Of a stretch of DNA of 10,833 bases, positions 1 through 7,129 are shown in pieces. The notes under the pieces were generated by a model, which made no database searches, had not been told where the DNA came from, and worked only from the letters and a program-made list of their open reading frames with translations. This DNA is from DAOUFU01 sp034429275. Its GTDB lineage: Bacteria; Chloroflexota; Anaerolineae; Aggregatilineales; Aggregatilineaceae. Location of the stretch: assembly GCA_034429275.1 (NCBI GenBank), contig DAOUFU010000232.1:1-10833 (forward strand), given 5' to 3'. Both the position numbers and the translations under genes were made by a program. Numbering within the stretch: the first letter of the stretch is position 1; every line of letters starts with the position of its first letter.

Positions 1-1571
1 GCGTCGCCCTGATCGATGCTGTGGAACAACCGCCGCAGCCGCTCGTAGAGCGCGGTGGAATCCGCGTCGTAGTGCTCGCGCAGCCGGTCATCCGCCTGGT
101 CGATGATCTTCCCGGCGATGGCGGCAATCTCGCCCTTGAGGGCTCTCACGCTGCGCGCGCCATAGCCGTTTTCCTCTTTGACCGGGACGAGTTCCAGGCT
201 TTCGGCGTAGAGCACAAACATCAAGCGGTAGAGGAAGGTCATCGTGGCGTTGAAGACTAGGTCCAGGTCGATCTGGTCATCCTCAAGGCCTTGCTGGCGC
301 ATATGGTCGATGAAGCCGCCCGCGAAGTAGCCGAAGATGTGCTTGAAAATGCGATCCTTGAGGGCTTCGCGGATCTTCTTGGCGTATTCCTGCGATTCGG
401 CCAGCACCTTGTCCAAAAAGCCGGTGAACGCCTCGCGCCGGAACATCAGCCACCAGTATTTGAAGGCGGTTTCGCGGTCGATGTCGGGCGCGAACAGCGC
501 CTCTTCCAGGTCGATCTCGTAGTAGTTGGTGATCTTGTTGCTGGCCGTCGCGGAATACAGCCGCCACAGCTTGCCGTTGGTCATGATCACCCAGGGGGCG
601 TCGCCTTTTTCCAGCAGGGTCACGATCAGCGCGCCGGGGTTCTCATCGGGCGTTTCCCGGTCACGTTCCGGATCGGCCATGTCCAGGTTGCGATTCCACT
701 TGTAGGTCAGCGCCAGCGCGATCGGCTTTTCGCGGTTGCCTGGGGCGTAGAGGACATAGTCGGGTTCTTCCGCGCCGGAGCTGCCCGGCTTGTTCGCCAC
801 AAACTCAAACCCCATGAGGGCCAGCAGCGGCTCGATCAGCGTCGCGCGGGTCTTTTGCTCGTTCTCCCTGGTCAGGCGTTCGCGCGCTCCTGCCAGCAGC
901 CGCCTGGCTTCGTCACCGACTCTACGTACATCCTCCTCCCACGAGGGATTGAGGTCTTTGTCGGTCACGCGGTGCTTAAGGTAGTAATCCGAGAACAGCG
1001 CCCGGTTGTTGAAGTCCGGTTCGCTCCACTCCGCCAGGCTGTAGGCGGAGCGCAGCTTATCCCACTGGTAAAGCGCGTCCGACTCGGTGAAAGTGAAGCG
1101 TTTGAGCACACGCAGCGCCACGACGCCCGGATTACGCCGATTGACCGTCAGGATACGCGGGCGGATCACGTAACGCGGCAGGCCGCCCGTCCCTTTGCCC
1201 TCCGTCTTGATGCGTTCCAGCAGCACAAAGTCGAGCGTCTCATAGTCGCCGGTCAGGACCAACAGATAGTTGCCCGGACGCTGCCGGAAACGCTGCGCGA
1301 TGGCGTGGGTCAGGGCGACGGTCACCGAGCGGACCTCAAAGAGGATGATTTGGATTTCATCGTCAGGATCGGCTGCGATCCGCGTGATTTTCCGCACACG
1401 CTGTTCCAGGTCTTCGGTGTCCATACCTAACGAAGCGTGCGTCAGACGTTGCGAGTGATCGACATCATAGCCGAGCGTGGAGAAGAAATGGATGACACGC
1501 TCGCTGTTTTCTAATTCGGCAATATCGCGGGCCGTCAAATTGGCGTCGTTCAGCAGTCTGGTAGGGGGCAT
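1..1571 (-). CDS. Type IIG-like restriction/DNA-methyltransferase enzyme, N-terminal part (cut by window edge)
   Basis: The reading frame is open from ATG at 1571 to the window edge: 523 complete codons of a protein that in this family usually exceeds 1000 residues. The N-terminal half has the layout of type IIG (Eco57I-like) enzymes, which join a PD-(D/E)xK nuclease to an adenine methyltransferase. It contains LFSDYYLKHR, LIEPLLALMGFEF, the nuclease-like core EPDYVLYA (D271) followed by ALALTYKWNRNLD (K291), and APWVIMTNGKLWRLY near residues 322-336. The methyltransferase motifs (NPPY and the SAM-binding loop) would lie beyond the window. Residue 289 is Thr where an ExK nuclease would carry Glu, so cleavage activity is uncertain. 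The ATG is preceded by only a weak ribosome site; no better start was found before the in-frame stop upstream. A BREX or DISARM methylase is an alternative, since these share the fold. The family assignment comes from recognised motifs, not from a search. Confidence 0.75.
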   Translation of the reverse strand, partial: MPPTRLLNDANLTARDIAELENSERVIHFFSTLGYDVDHSQRLTHASLGMDTEDLEQRVRKITRIAADPDDEIQIILFEVRSVTVALTHAIAQRFRQRPGNYLLVLTGDYETLDFVLLERIKTEGKGTGGLPRYVIRPRILTVNRRNPGVVALRVLKRFTFTESDALYQWDKLRSAYSLAEWSEPDFNNRALFSDYYLKHRVTDKDLNPSWEEDVRRVGDEARRLLAGARERLTRENEQKTRATLIEPLLALMGFEFVANKPGSSGAEEPDYVLYAPGNREKPIALALTYKWNRNLDMADPERDRETPDENPGALIVTLLEKGDAPWVIMTNGKLWRLYSATASNKITNYYEIDLEEALFAPDIDRETAFKYWWLMFRREAFTGFLDKVLAESQEYAKKIREALKDRIFKHIFGYFAGGFIDHMRQQGLEDDQIDLDLVFNATMTFLYRLMFVLYAESLELVPVKEENGYGARSVRALKGEIAAIAGKIIDQADDRLREHYDADSTALYERLRRLFHSIDQGD

Positions 1572-1620
1572 TCTGAAAATCTCACTTAAAGCGTTGCTCG
1601 TGGTTTGAATGTAATTCCTT

Positions 1621-1649
1621 ATTATCGAACGTGATTATGGTTTAGGCAA
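1621..1649 (-). promoter_or_regulatory. Sigma70-type promoter for the restriction/methylation gene
   Basis: Read on the minus strand, TTGCCT (1649-1644) and GATAAT (1626-1621) are separated by exactly 17 bases. They match the -35 and -10 consensus at 4/6 and 5/6 positions. Transcription would start near 1614, giving a leader of about 43 bases before the ATG at 1571. This short AT-rich patch stands out from the GC-rich surroundings. No operator is obvious. Confidence 0.6.
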
Positions 1650-1717
1650 CACGACGAGCAGAGGAAGTTTTCACCAGCTTTCCTTATGGCGCTCCGCCTG
1701 CCTCACTCCTTCTGCAA

Positions 1718-2038
1718 GTCGACTTCATCGTTTCAGTGACTCGTGCCTTCTCCCGTGCACATCCTCGATGTCTTTGGGTGCTTTCTTTTCTTCGCAAGAT
1801 AGCGCAGCCGCGCGGTGTGTCCAGCCCGCTTGCGGGCTGCGGCCTCTGACCCTCGCCGTGGGCTTGCGCCGCTGCGCTCAGGCGAGGGTCAGGCCGGTCC
1901 TGCGGACGACACACCGATGCGAGCGGCTGCGCTGAGCGCCTTGCGAAAGAAAGCACCTTACCAAACACATCTACGGAACTGCCTGCGCACGGAGTGGGCA
2001 CGAAGCGAGCCAGCCGGAAACGGCCCTCTTAAATCGAC
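1718..2038. repeat. Large nested imperfect palindrome, element copy 1
   Basis: This intergenic stretch folds on itself around position 1866. From outside in, the paired arms are: GTCGAcTT 1718-1725 with 2031-2038 (one mismatch), CGTTTC 1729-1734 with 2017-2022, TCGTGCC 1741-1747 with 1997-2003, CCGTGC 1753-1758 with 1987-1992, GGTGCTTTCT 1777-1786 with 1948-1957, TTCGCAAG 1791-1798 with 1940-1947, AGCGCAGCCGC 1801-1811 with 1923-1933, and CGGTGTGTC 1813-1821 with 1908-1916. Inside are three hairpins: AGCCCG/CGGGCT (1823-1838), the 12-bp CTGACCCTCGCC/GGCGAGGGTCAG (1846-1892), and GTCC/GGAC (1897-1907). The 23-base loop of the second hairpin contains GCCGCTGCGCTCA, shared with copy 2 upstream of ssb. 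Weaker complementarity (CCTGCCT 1697-1703 with 2077-2083) lies further out. It could be a structured RNA or an ERIC-like palindromic repeat. No convincing protein is encoded here. Confidence 0.8.
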
Positions 2039-2104
2039 GCTCAACGGAAATCCGTTGGCTCACTCCTAAGCGACGCAGGCAGGGCTGTAGGTGTCATCCG
2101 CCTC

Positions 2105-2176
2105 CACCGCCCGGAGCATCCCCGTTCCGGGCGGTGCCCGGTGTAGACCGTCGTGAACTGTCCGCCATGTGCGGAC
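2105..2176. repeat. Pair of perfect hairpins
   Basis: CACCGCCCGGA (2105-2115) pairs perfectly over 11 bp with TCCGGGCGGTG (2126-2136), leaving a 10-base loop. Further on, GTCCGC (2160-2165) pairs with GCGGAC (2171-2176). Neither is followed by a T-run, so they are not typical terminators. They continue the hairpin-rich character of the gene-free stretch 1572-2381; I see nothing else firm between 2177 and 2343. Confidence 0.6.
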
Positions 2177-2343
2177 GCCGGAAAGGCCTCTGAATGCTGC
2201 GCCATCCCCTGATGGGCGTGGTCACGTTCAGGCGGCAACTACCCCGATGAGGCGTTTGCGGCCCCAGCCGGTCAAGACAGGAACCTCCCCGCGCGAGCTG
2301 CTCGCCATTAGCCCTGTTGGATTGGGTGCGGCCTCACTTCCAC

Positions 2344-2353
2344 ATTTCGAAAT
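2344..2353. promoter_or_regulatory. Possible operator palindrome upstream of the two-gene unit
   Basis: ATTTCGAAAT is a perfect 10-base palindrome ending 18 bases before the ribosome site of the gene at 2382. It sits in the only AT-rich patch of this leader, so it could be a repressor site. No convincing -35/-10 pair was found beside it; TATGCT at 2364-2369 resembles a -10 box but lies too close to the ribosome site. Confidence 0.25.
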
Positions 2354-2381
2354 CCCCTCGTTCTATGCTTCGGAGGTTCGT

Positions 2382-3050
2382 ATGTCCCAAACGACAACCA
2401 TTCCCCAGCCCACGCTGGATATGTACAACACGCACTACAACAACCAGACCTATCGTGCATTCAGTGCAGCGCTGGCTGCGGCGCTGGGTCTGGACGAACG
2501 GGTGACGCAGTTGGAGACGTATGACGAGCGGCACAACCGCATCATGAACCTGCTCATTGACACCTCGATGGAACTGGTCGGCTCAGAATATCACGCCGGG
2601 GCGGGGCAGCGGCTCGGTGAGGCGCTTGGTGCGCTGGACGATCACACCCCTCGGCTGGTCAGGCTCGCGGTTGAGCATCTCAATCACTTTGTGACCGGCA
2701 AACGACCCTGGGAAGTGCACGAGCAGATCGCCTTGATGGCGACGCTGGCGCTGGCCGAATCGGCGCGTCGTGCACTGGTCCGCACGCTGGATCACGCCGC
2801 CCTGCTGCCGGGCCGGTGCGGCACAACCGCGTACTACTGGCTGCTGGCTTCCACCCAGATCATTCGTTCCGCCGAGATCGTCTTGCGCGAAGACCCCGAC
2901 GCCGACTACCTGGTCGAGAAGGTCGGCAAAGGGATCGAGGGCCTGGGCCTGGGTCTCGGCGAAATCGTGCGTGACGGCGATCCTCACCCGGCTATCTGCC
3001 GGTTCCACGAGCGGCTCACCGCGCAAGAGGAGGATCGCCGCCATGACTGA
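2382..3050 (+). CDS. Conserved-looking hypothetical protein, all-helical, 222 residues
   Basis: I do not recognise this protein. The frame stays open upstream to an ATG at 2169, but the start at 2382 is preferred: CGGAGG at 2371-2376 lies five bases ahead of it, and the residues encoded further upstream are low-complexity Arg/Pro/Ala of the kind seen in non-coding GC-rich DNA. The product begins MSQTTTIPQPTLDMYNTHYN and then looks almost wholly alpha-helical, with a Leu/Ala-rich middle (IALMATLALAESARRALVRTL) and an amphipathic C-terminal part ending in a charged tail. It has no signal peptide, membrane segment or cysteine motif. Its stop overlaps the start of the next gene by eight bases, so the two are probably translationally coupled and may form a complex. 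Position ahead of the helicase and primase genes suggests a role in the same element, but no function can be assigned. Confidence 0.75.
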   Translation: MSQTTTIPQPTLDMYNTHYNNQTYRAFSAALAAALGLDERVTQLETYDERHNRIMNLLIDTSMELVGSEYHAGAGQRLGEALGALDDHTPRLVRLAVEHLNHFVTGKRPWEVHEQIALMATLALAESARRALVRTLDHAALLPGRCGTTAYYWLLASTQIIRSAEIVLREDPDADYLVEKVGKGIEGLGLGLGEIVRDGDPHPAICRFHERLTAQEEDRRHD

Positions 3051-3618
3051 TTCCCTCATTCCCCAGCAGTACGTGGGCCGGATGAACGTCGTGGGTGACT
3101 GCTTCGTATTCGGCGCAGCCCTGCACGACAACCGCCCGGTGTATCTCGACATCGCCGGACCGGCGACCTCCGTGGAGGCGGTCTGGGCCAGGCTTGCGCA
3201 GGGCAAGGAAGCGCGCATCGTGCCGGACACCGGGTCGAGCATCGTCTTGCAGCCGCCGGAACCGGGGTTGTTCGCGCGCTTTCAGCGCAAGATCGACGGG
3301 CTGGGCATCGACCACCTGCTGCTGGTGCACAAGACCATCACCGAACCGGTCTACTCCGAGTTGAGCGAGACCTTCCTGTTCTTCACCGGCCAGGATCAGG
3401 CGACCGCCATCCTGGGCAATCACATCTCCCGGTTGGTCAAAGTCGCGGTGTTCCCTGCGTGGTTCCCCTACCTGCTCCAGCAGGGCCGCCAGGATCGCCT
3501 GGTGCAGCGCTGCGCGTGTTATGGCGGCGTGCAGGTGTGGGCCATCATCCTGGACAGGGATGCCTGGACCCGCGTCATTCAGGATGGCCTGGCTTCCGGC
3601 GGCATCACTCTTCCGTAA
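3043..3618 (+). CDS. Hypothetical protein, mixed alpha/beta, 191 residues
   Basis: The start is the ATG at 3043, inside the overlap ATGACTGA with the preceding gene, with AGAGGAGG at 3026-3033 as ribosome site. The frame is also open far upstream, but that part lies within the preceding gene. I do not recognise the family. The protein alternates predicted strands and helices (VGDCFVFGAALHDNRPVYLDIAG, GIDHLLLVHKTI, SRLVKVAVFPAWFPYLL, GVQVWAIILDRDAW). It has no membrane segment, no secretion signal and only scattered cysteines (RCACYGG). A terminator follows 18 bases after the stop, so this gene closes the first two-gene unit. The coupling to the helical protein upstream suggests the two are made in fixed ratio. 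Confidence 0.75.
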   Translation: MTDSLIPQQYVGRMNVVGDCFVFGAALHDNRPVYLDIAGPATSVEAVWARLAQGKEARIVPDTGSSIVLQPPEPGLFARFQRKIDGLGIDHLLLVHKTITEPVYSELSETFLFFTGQDQATAILGNHISRLVKVAVFPAWFPYLLQQGRQDRLVQRCACYGGVQVWAIILDRDAWTRVIQDGLASGGITLP

Positions 3619-3635
3619 CGCTCTTCTCGTCAGAG

Positions 3636-3669
3636 GCCCCGTGGTCCCCCGGATCACGGGGCTTTTTTT
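3636..3669 (+). terminator. Rho-independent terminator immediately ahead of the helicase gene
   Basis: GCCCCGTG (3636-3643) pairs perfectly with CACGGGGC (3655-3662) across an 11-base loop, followed at once by seven Ts (3663-3669). The helicase ribosome site GGAGG starts at 3676, only six bases after the T-run. Transcripts from the two-gene unit should end here unless they read through. Confidence 0.85.
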
Positions 3670-3687
3670 GTTTCTGGAGGACTCATC

Positions 3688-6600
3688 ATGCCCCGTCTCA
3701 CATCCGTCGAAAAAGGCGGTTACTACGCTTTTCCCGATGAACACCTGCCGGCGGTCGCCTCGCTGTTTGCACCGGCCCCGGAGGGCGGGCGGCTGCTCGA
3801 CCCCTGCGCGGGTGAAGGCCGTGCATTACAGCATCTCTCATCGGCGTGGCGGCTCACCCCCTACGCCAACGAACTCGATAGCGACCGCGCGGCAGCGTGT
3901 CAGGCGCTGTTCGGTCCCCTCCAGTCGGTGCAGGGCGACCTCTACACCCTGCGGGCGTCGCTGGGCAGCTTCCCGGCCATCTGGCTCAATCCCCCTTACA
4001 CCTGGGAGACCGGCAGCGGCGACGACAAACGACGCGAGCTGGGGATGCTCAAGCACGCCTGGAAATGGCTGGCTCCGGGCGGCTGGATGATGTGGGTGGT
4101 CTACGTGCATCACGTCACGGCGGACGCGGCCAGCTTCCTGGCCAAACACTGCAAGACGGTCGAGGTGTGGCGGCTGCCGGGGCTGCACCTGGGTGAGTAC
4201 GTGCACGTGGTGGTCGTTGCGCAGGAAGGCGCGCCGCCGCAAGACCCGGCCCTCTTCGCTCAGCACATCCTGCAAGACGCCGCCCATCCGCGCGAACTGG
4301 GTGTGCAAGACAGCCCGCGTTACGCTTTCCCGCCCCCGCGCACGAAACAGCGCTTCGTGTTCGCGCCCAAGGTCATCACCCCGGAACTCGCCCTACAAGC
4401 GGTCCGGGCGGATGGTGCGCAGTTCGGCGCGGGCTTTCAGCGGCTGCTGCAACCTCCCCCTCCGGTCGAGAACGTGCGTCCGGTGGTGCGGCCACGCGGC
4501 GGGCAGCTCGCACTGGTGCTGGCGGCGGGATTGTTCAACGGCATTGTCGTGCAGACCGATGAAGGTCGCGCGGCGGTGCGCAGCACGGTCGAGCCGGTCG
4601 AGCAGCTCGTCGAAGGCGGCGACGTGGATGAATCAGACGAGACGACCATCGAGCGCGAAGTGTACCGCACACGTCCCCAGGTGACGATCACCCTGCTGGA
4701 CGAGCGCGGTCAGATCACCGACATGAGCGGCGACGCGGCGCTGGTGGACTTCATCGGGAGCCACAAAAGCGCGCTGCTGGAGTATCTGGACCGTCATTTC
4801 AAGCCGCTCTACGACTTCCGCTACGACCACCTGGCTCCTCTGCTCAACCGCGTGCGCATCAAGGGGAACGCGCTCTACCCGACGCAGCGTCACGTCATTG
4901 CCGCGACCTATACCGCGCTGCAACACCGCAAGGGCGTGATTGTCGTCGGAGAACCCGGCGTCGGCAAGACCGCGCTGGGAGCCACGCTGGCCATCGCGCT
5001 CCGCCCGCACATGAAGCCGGATCAGGTCGTGGTTGTCACCTCGCCGCCGCACCTGACCGGCAAGTGGCAGCGCGAGATCGAGATGGTCGCCCGCTCGGTG
5101 GGCGTGCGGGTTCACGCCGCCATCCTCAAGCGGGTGGACGATGTGCGCGCCTTCATGGATGCGGAGCTGCCGCAGACCCTCAAGGTGGGCATCATCCCGC
5201 GTGAAATGGCGAAGCTCGGCGAAGGCTGGGAACCGGCGGTCCAGTGGCGCACGGTGCGCACGGCGCGTTGGCACTCGCGTGAAGCGCGTCCCGATAACCT
5301 GACCGGTGACCGGATTGTTTCTCTCAAAGTCCCCATCTGCCCGTCGTGCAGCGCGACCGTCACCCGCACCAGGAACGGCGAAGCGGTCATTGCCGATGAG
5401 GGCTGGCTGTCCCGCGCACCCCAGAAATGCCCGTCGTGCGGCAGCCCGCTCTGGCAGTTCGCACGCACCTTCTCCGCCCCGAAAGCAGGCGAGAAGTTCC
5501 CCAGGCGCAATCCGCGCATGCCGCTGGCCGACTACATCGCCGCCGTATTCCCCCACCGCGTGTACCTGTACCTGTGCGATGAGGTGCACGAAGCGAAATC
5601 GACCGGCACCGACCAGGGAGCGGCCATGATGACGCTGGCGCAGGCTGCCGAAAAAGTGGTCGGCTTGACCGGTACACTCTACGGGGGAACCGCCTCGTCT
5701 CTGTATGGCCTTGAGTTCACCTTCAATGAGCGCGTGCGCCAGAACTATCCCTGGGGCGTCAGGGGCCAGGCGGGTTGGGTGCGCGACATGGGAGCCCTGG
5801 AGCGCATCGTCGAATATCGCCCGGAGTACGACAAGGGCGGGCACTACACCGGCAAGCGCCGCATCGAGCAGAAGCCCAAAGAAGCGCCCGGCTGCTCACC
5901 GCTGCTGGTGCGGGAGATCATCGACCACACCGTGTTTGTCGGGTTGCAGGACATCGGGCGGGCGATGCCGGACTTCGAAGAAATCCCGGTGCCCATCCCG
6001 ATGGACCCCGACATGGCCCTGCACTACCACCGCACCAGGGACAGGCTGGGGGCATACCTCTTCCAGTGCCGGATGGAAGGCGACGCCAGCTTTCTGGGCA
6101 AGTATCTGCAGACGCTGCTGTCCTGGCCAACGGCCCCGTTTCGAGCAGAGAAGGTCATCCACAAGCGCCGCCTGGACCGTGAGAGCGACGTCTTCCTCGA
6201 AATCCCGGTGCACGACATGCCCGGCCTGGGCGACGAGCGGCTGTATCCCAAAGAGCAGTGGCTGGTCGACCTGGTGCGCGACGAACTGGCACAGGGTCGC
6301 AACGTCGGCGTGTTTCTGCGTCAGACGGGCACACGCGACATCCAGCCGCGCATCGAGCGCCTCATCCGTGAGCACGTCCCCAACGCCAAGCCCTTCATCC
6401 TCACGGGCAGCGTGGCTCCAGAGCGCCGCGAGAGCCTGGTCCGGCAGCAGTTGGAAGGGGGCGTGAATGTGCTCATCTGCAACCCGCGCTTGGTCCAGAC
6501 GGGCCTCGACCTGGTGGAGTTCCCCACGCTGGTTTTCTTCGAGATGGACTACTCGCTGTTTGTCATGGGCCAGGCATCGCGTCGCGCGTGGCGCATCATC

Positions 6601-7119
6601 CAGGATCGCCCGTGCCGCGTGTATTACCCCTTCTACGCCGAGACGATGGAGAACCAGGCGGTGACTCTCATCGGGCGCAAGCAGCAGGCGGCCAACCTGC
6701 TGTATGGCGACACTACCGGCGGCGGTCTGAGCGACCTGACCGGCGCGGAGGGCGGCGGCGATCTGCTGGCCGAACTGGCCAGGGCCATCGACCGGGATGA
6801 GAGCGTCACCGACCTGCGCGACCTGTTCGCACGACACGCACAGCAAGCCGACCCCACCGAGAGCGCGTGGTTTGTCGCTGAGCCTGAACCGGTGGAAGCG
6901 ATCGCTCCGGTCGTTGAGGTGCCTGAAAGTGTCGAACCACAGCCCGCGCCGCGCCTTGTCCCGCTGCCGCCGCGCAAGAAGACGCGCCGCCGCAAGGTGA
7001 GCCTCTTCGATGTGCCCGAATCCGACGAACCTATCCAGGTGCCGAACTGGCCGGTTCGCCAGCCGGAGCCGGTGCCGGTCAAGCCGATGCCCGAAGTCCG
7101 GCAGCTGGCGCTCTTCTAG
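3688..7119 (+). CDS. N6-adenine-type DNA methyltransferase fused to an SF2/SNF2-like helicase
   Basis: This is a 1143-residue protein. Residues 1-190 form a small class I methyltransferase, with the SAM-binding loop DPCAGEG (38-44) and the catalytic NPPY (101-104) typical of DNA adenine-N6 enzymes; it resembles the DUF6094 family. A linker contains RGGQLALVLAAGLFNG. The helicase follows: Q-motif-like YPTQ (397-400), Walker A GEPGVGKT (421-428), DEVH box (631-634), GLTGT (659-663), and motif VI QASRRAWRIIQ (962-972). Between Walker A and DEVH lies a four-cysteine zinc ribbon (C551, C554, C581, C584). The tail is Pro/Glu/Arg-rich and ends QLALF, like a sliding-clamp binding motif; KVSLF (1103-1107) is a weaker second candidate. 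The ribosome site is GGAGG at 3676-3680. The primase gene follows after 10 bases. Methyltransferase-helicase fusions such as phage P1 DarB suggest replication, modification or antirestriction roles; the exact role is unknown. Confidence 0.88.
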   Translation: MPRLTSVEKGGYYAFPDEHLPAVASLFAPAPEGGRLLDPCAGEGRALQHLSSAWRLTPYANELDSDRAAACQALFGPLQSVQGDLYTLRASLGSFPAIWLNPPYTWETGSGDDKRRELGMLKHAWKWLAPGGWMMWVVYVHHVTADAASFLAKHCKTVEVWRLPGLHLGEYVHVVVVAQEGAPPQDPALFAQHILQDAAHPRELGVQDSPRYAFPPPRTKQRFVFAPKVITPELALQAVRADGAQFGAGFQRLLQPPPPVENVRPVVRPRGGQLALVLAAGLFNGIVVQTDEGRAAVRSTVEPVEQLVEGGDVDESDETTIEREVYRTRPQVTITLLDERGQITDMSGDAALVDFIGSHKSALLEYLDRHFKPLYDFRYDHLAPLLNRVRIKGNALYPTQRHVIAATYTALQHRKGVIVVGEPGVGKTALGATLAIALRPHMKPDQVVVVTSPPHLTGKWQREIEMVARSVGVRVHAAILKRVDDVRAFMDAELPQTLKVGIIPREMAKLGEGWEPAVQWRTVRTARWHSREARPDNLTGDRIVSLKVPICPSCSATVTRTRNGEAVIADEGWLSRAPQKCPSCGSPLWQFARTFSAPKAGEKFPRRNPRMPLADYIAAVFPHRVYLYLCDEVHEAKSTGTDQGAAMMTLAQAAEKVVGLTGTLYGGTASSLYGLEFTFNERVRQNYPWGVRGQAGWVRDMGALERIVEYRPEYDKGGHYTGKRRIEQKPKEAPGCSPLLVREIIDHTVFVGLQDIGRAMPDFEEIPVPIPMDPDMALHYHRTRDRLGAYLFQCRMEGDASFLGKYLQTLLSWPTAPFRAEKVIHKRRLDRESDVFLEIPVHDMPGLGDERLYPKEQWLVDLVRDELAQGRNVGVFLRQTGTRDIQPRIERLIREHVPNAKPFILTGSVAPERRESLVRQQLEGGVNVLICNPRLVQTGLDLVEFPTLVFFEMDYSLFVMGQASRRAWRIIQDRPCRVYYPFYAETMENQAVTLIGRKQQAANLLYGDTTGGGLSDLTGAEGGGDLLAELARAIDRDESVTDLRDLFARHAQQADPTESAWFVAEPEPVEAIAPVVEVPESVEPQPAPRLVPLPPRKKTRRRKVSLFDVPESDEPIQVPNWPVRQPEPVPVKPMPEVRQLALF

Positions 7120-7129
7120 GCGGTGCGCC

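Noticed and set aside
291..1430. Plus-strand open frame of 379 codons over the restriction enzyme gene
   Set aside because: The minus-strand frame encodes recognisable domain sequence, with a promoter in place. The plus-strand product is Arg/Gln/Val-rich, unlike any family, and has no ribosome site. It is the antisense shadow of a GC-rich gene.
1813..1916. tRNA or tRNA-like gene, because the core folds as a branched cloverleaf
   Set aside because: There is no 7-bp acceptor stem with CCA, no T-loop sequence and no 7-base anticodon loop; the 12-bp arm is far too long.
1718..2038. Integron attC site, considered because of the imperfect palindrome with variable stems
   Set aside because: No GTTRRRY/RYYYAAC core sites at the ends, no integrase gene, and the element is far longer than attC sites.
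2169..2381. Longer start for the first hypothetical gene
   Set aside because: The ATG at 2169 lies inside a hairpin (2160-2176) without a ribosome site, and the added residues look non-coding. The start at 2382 has CGGAGG at the right distance.
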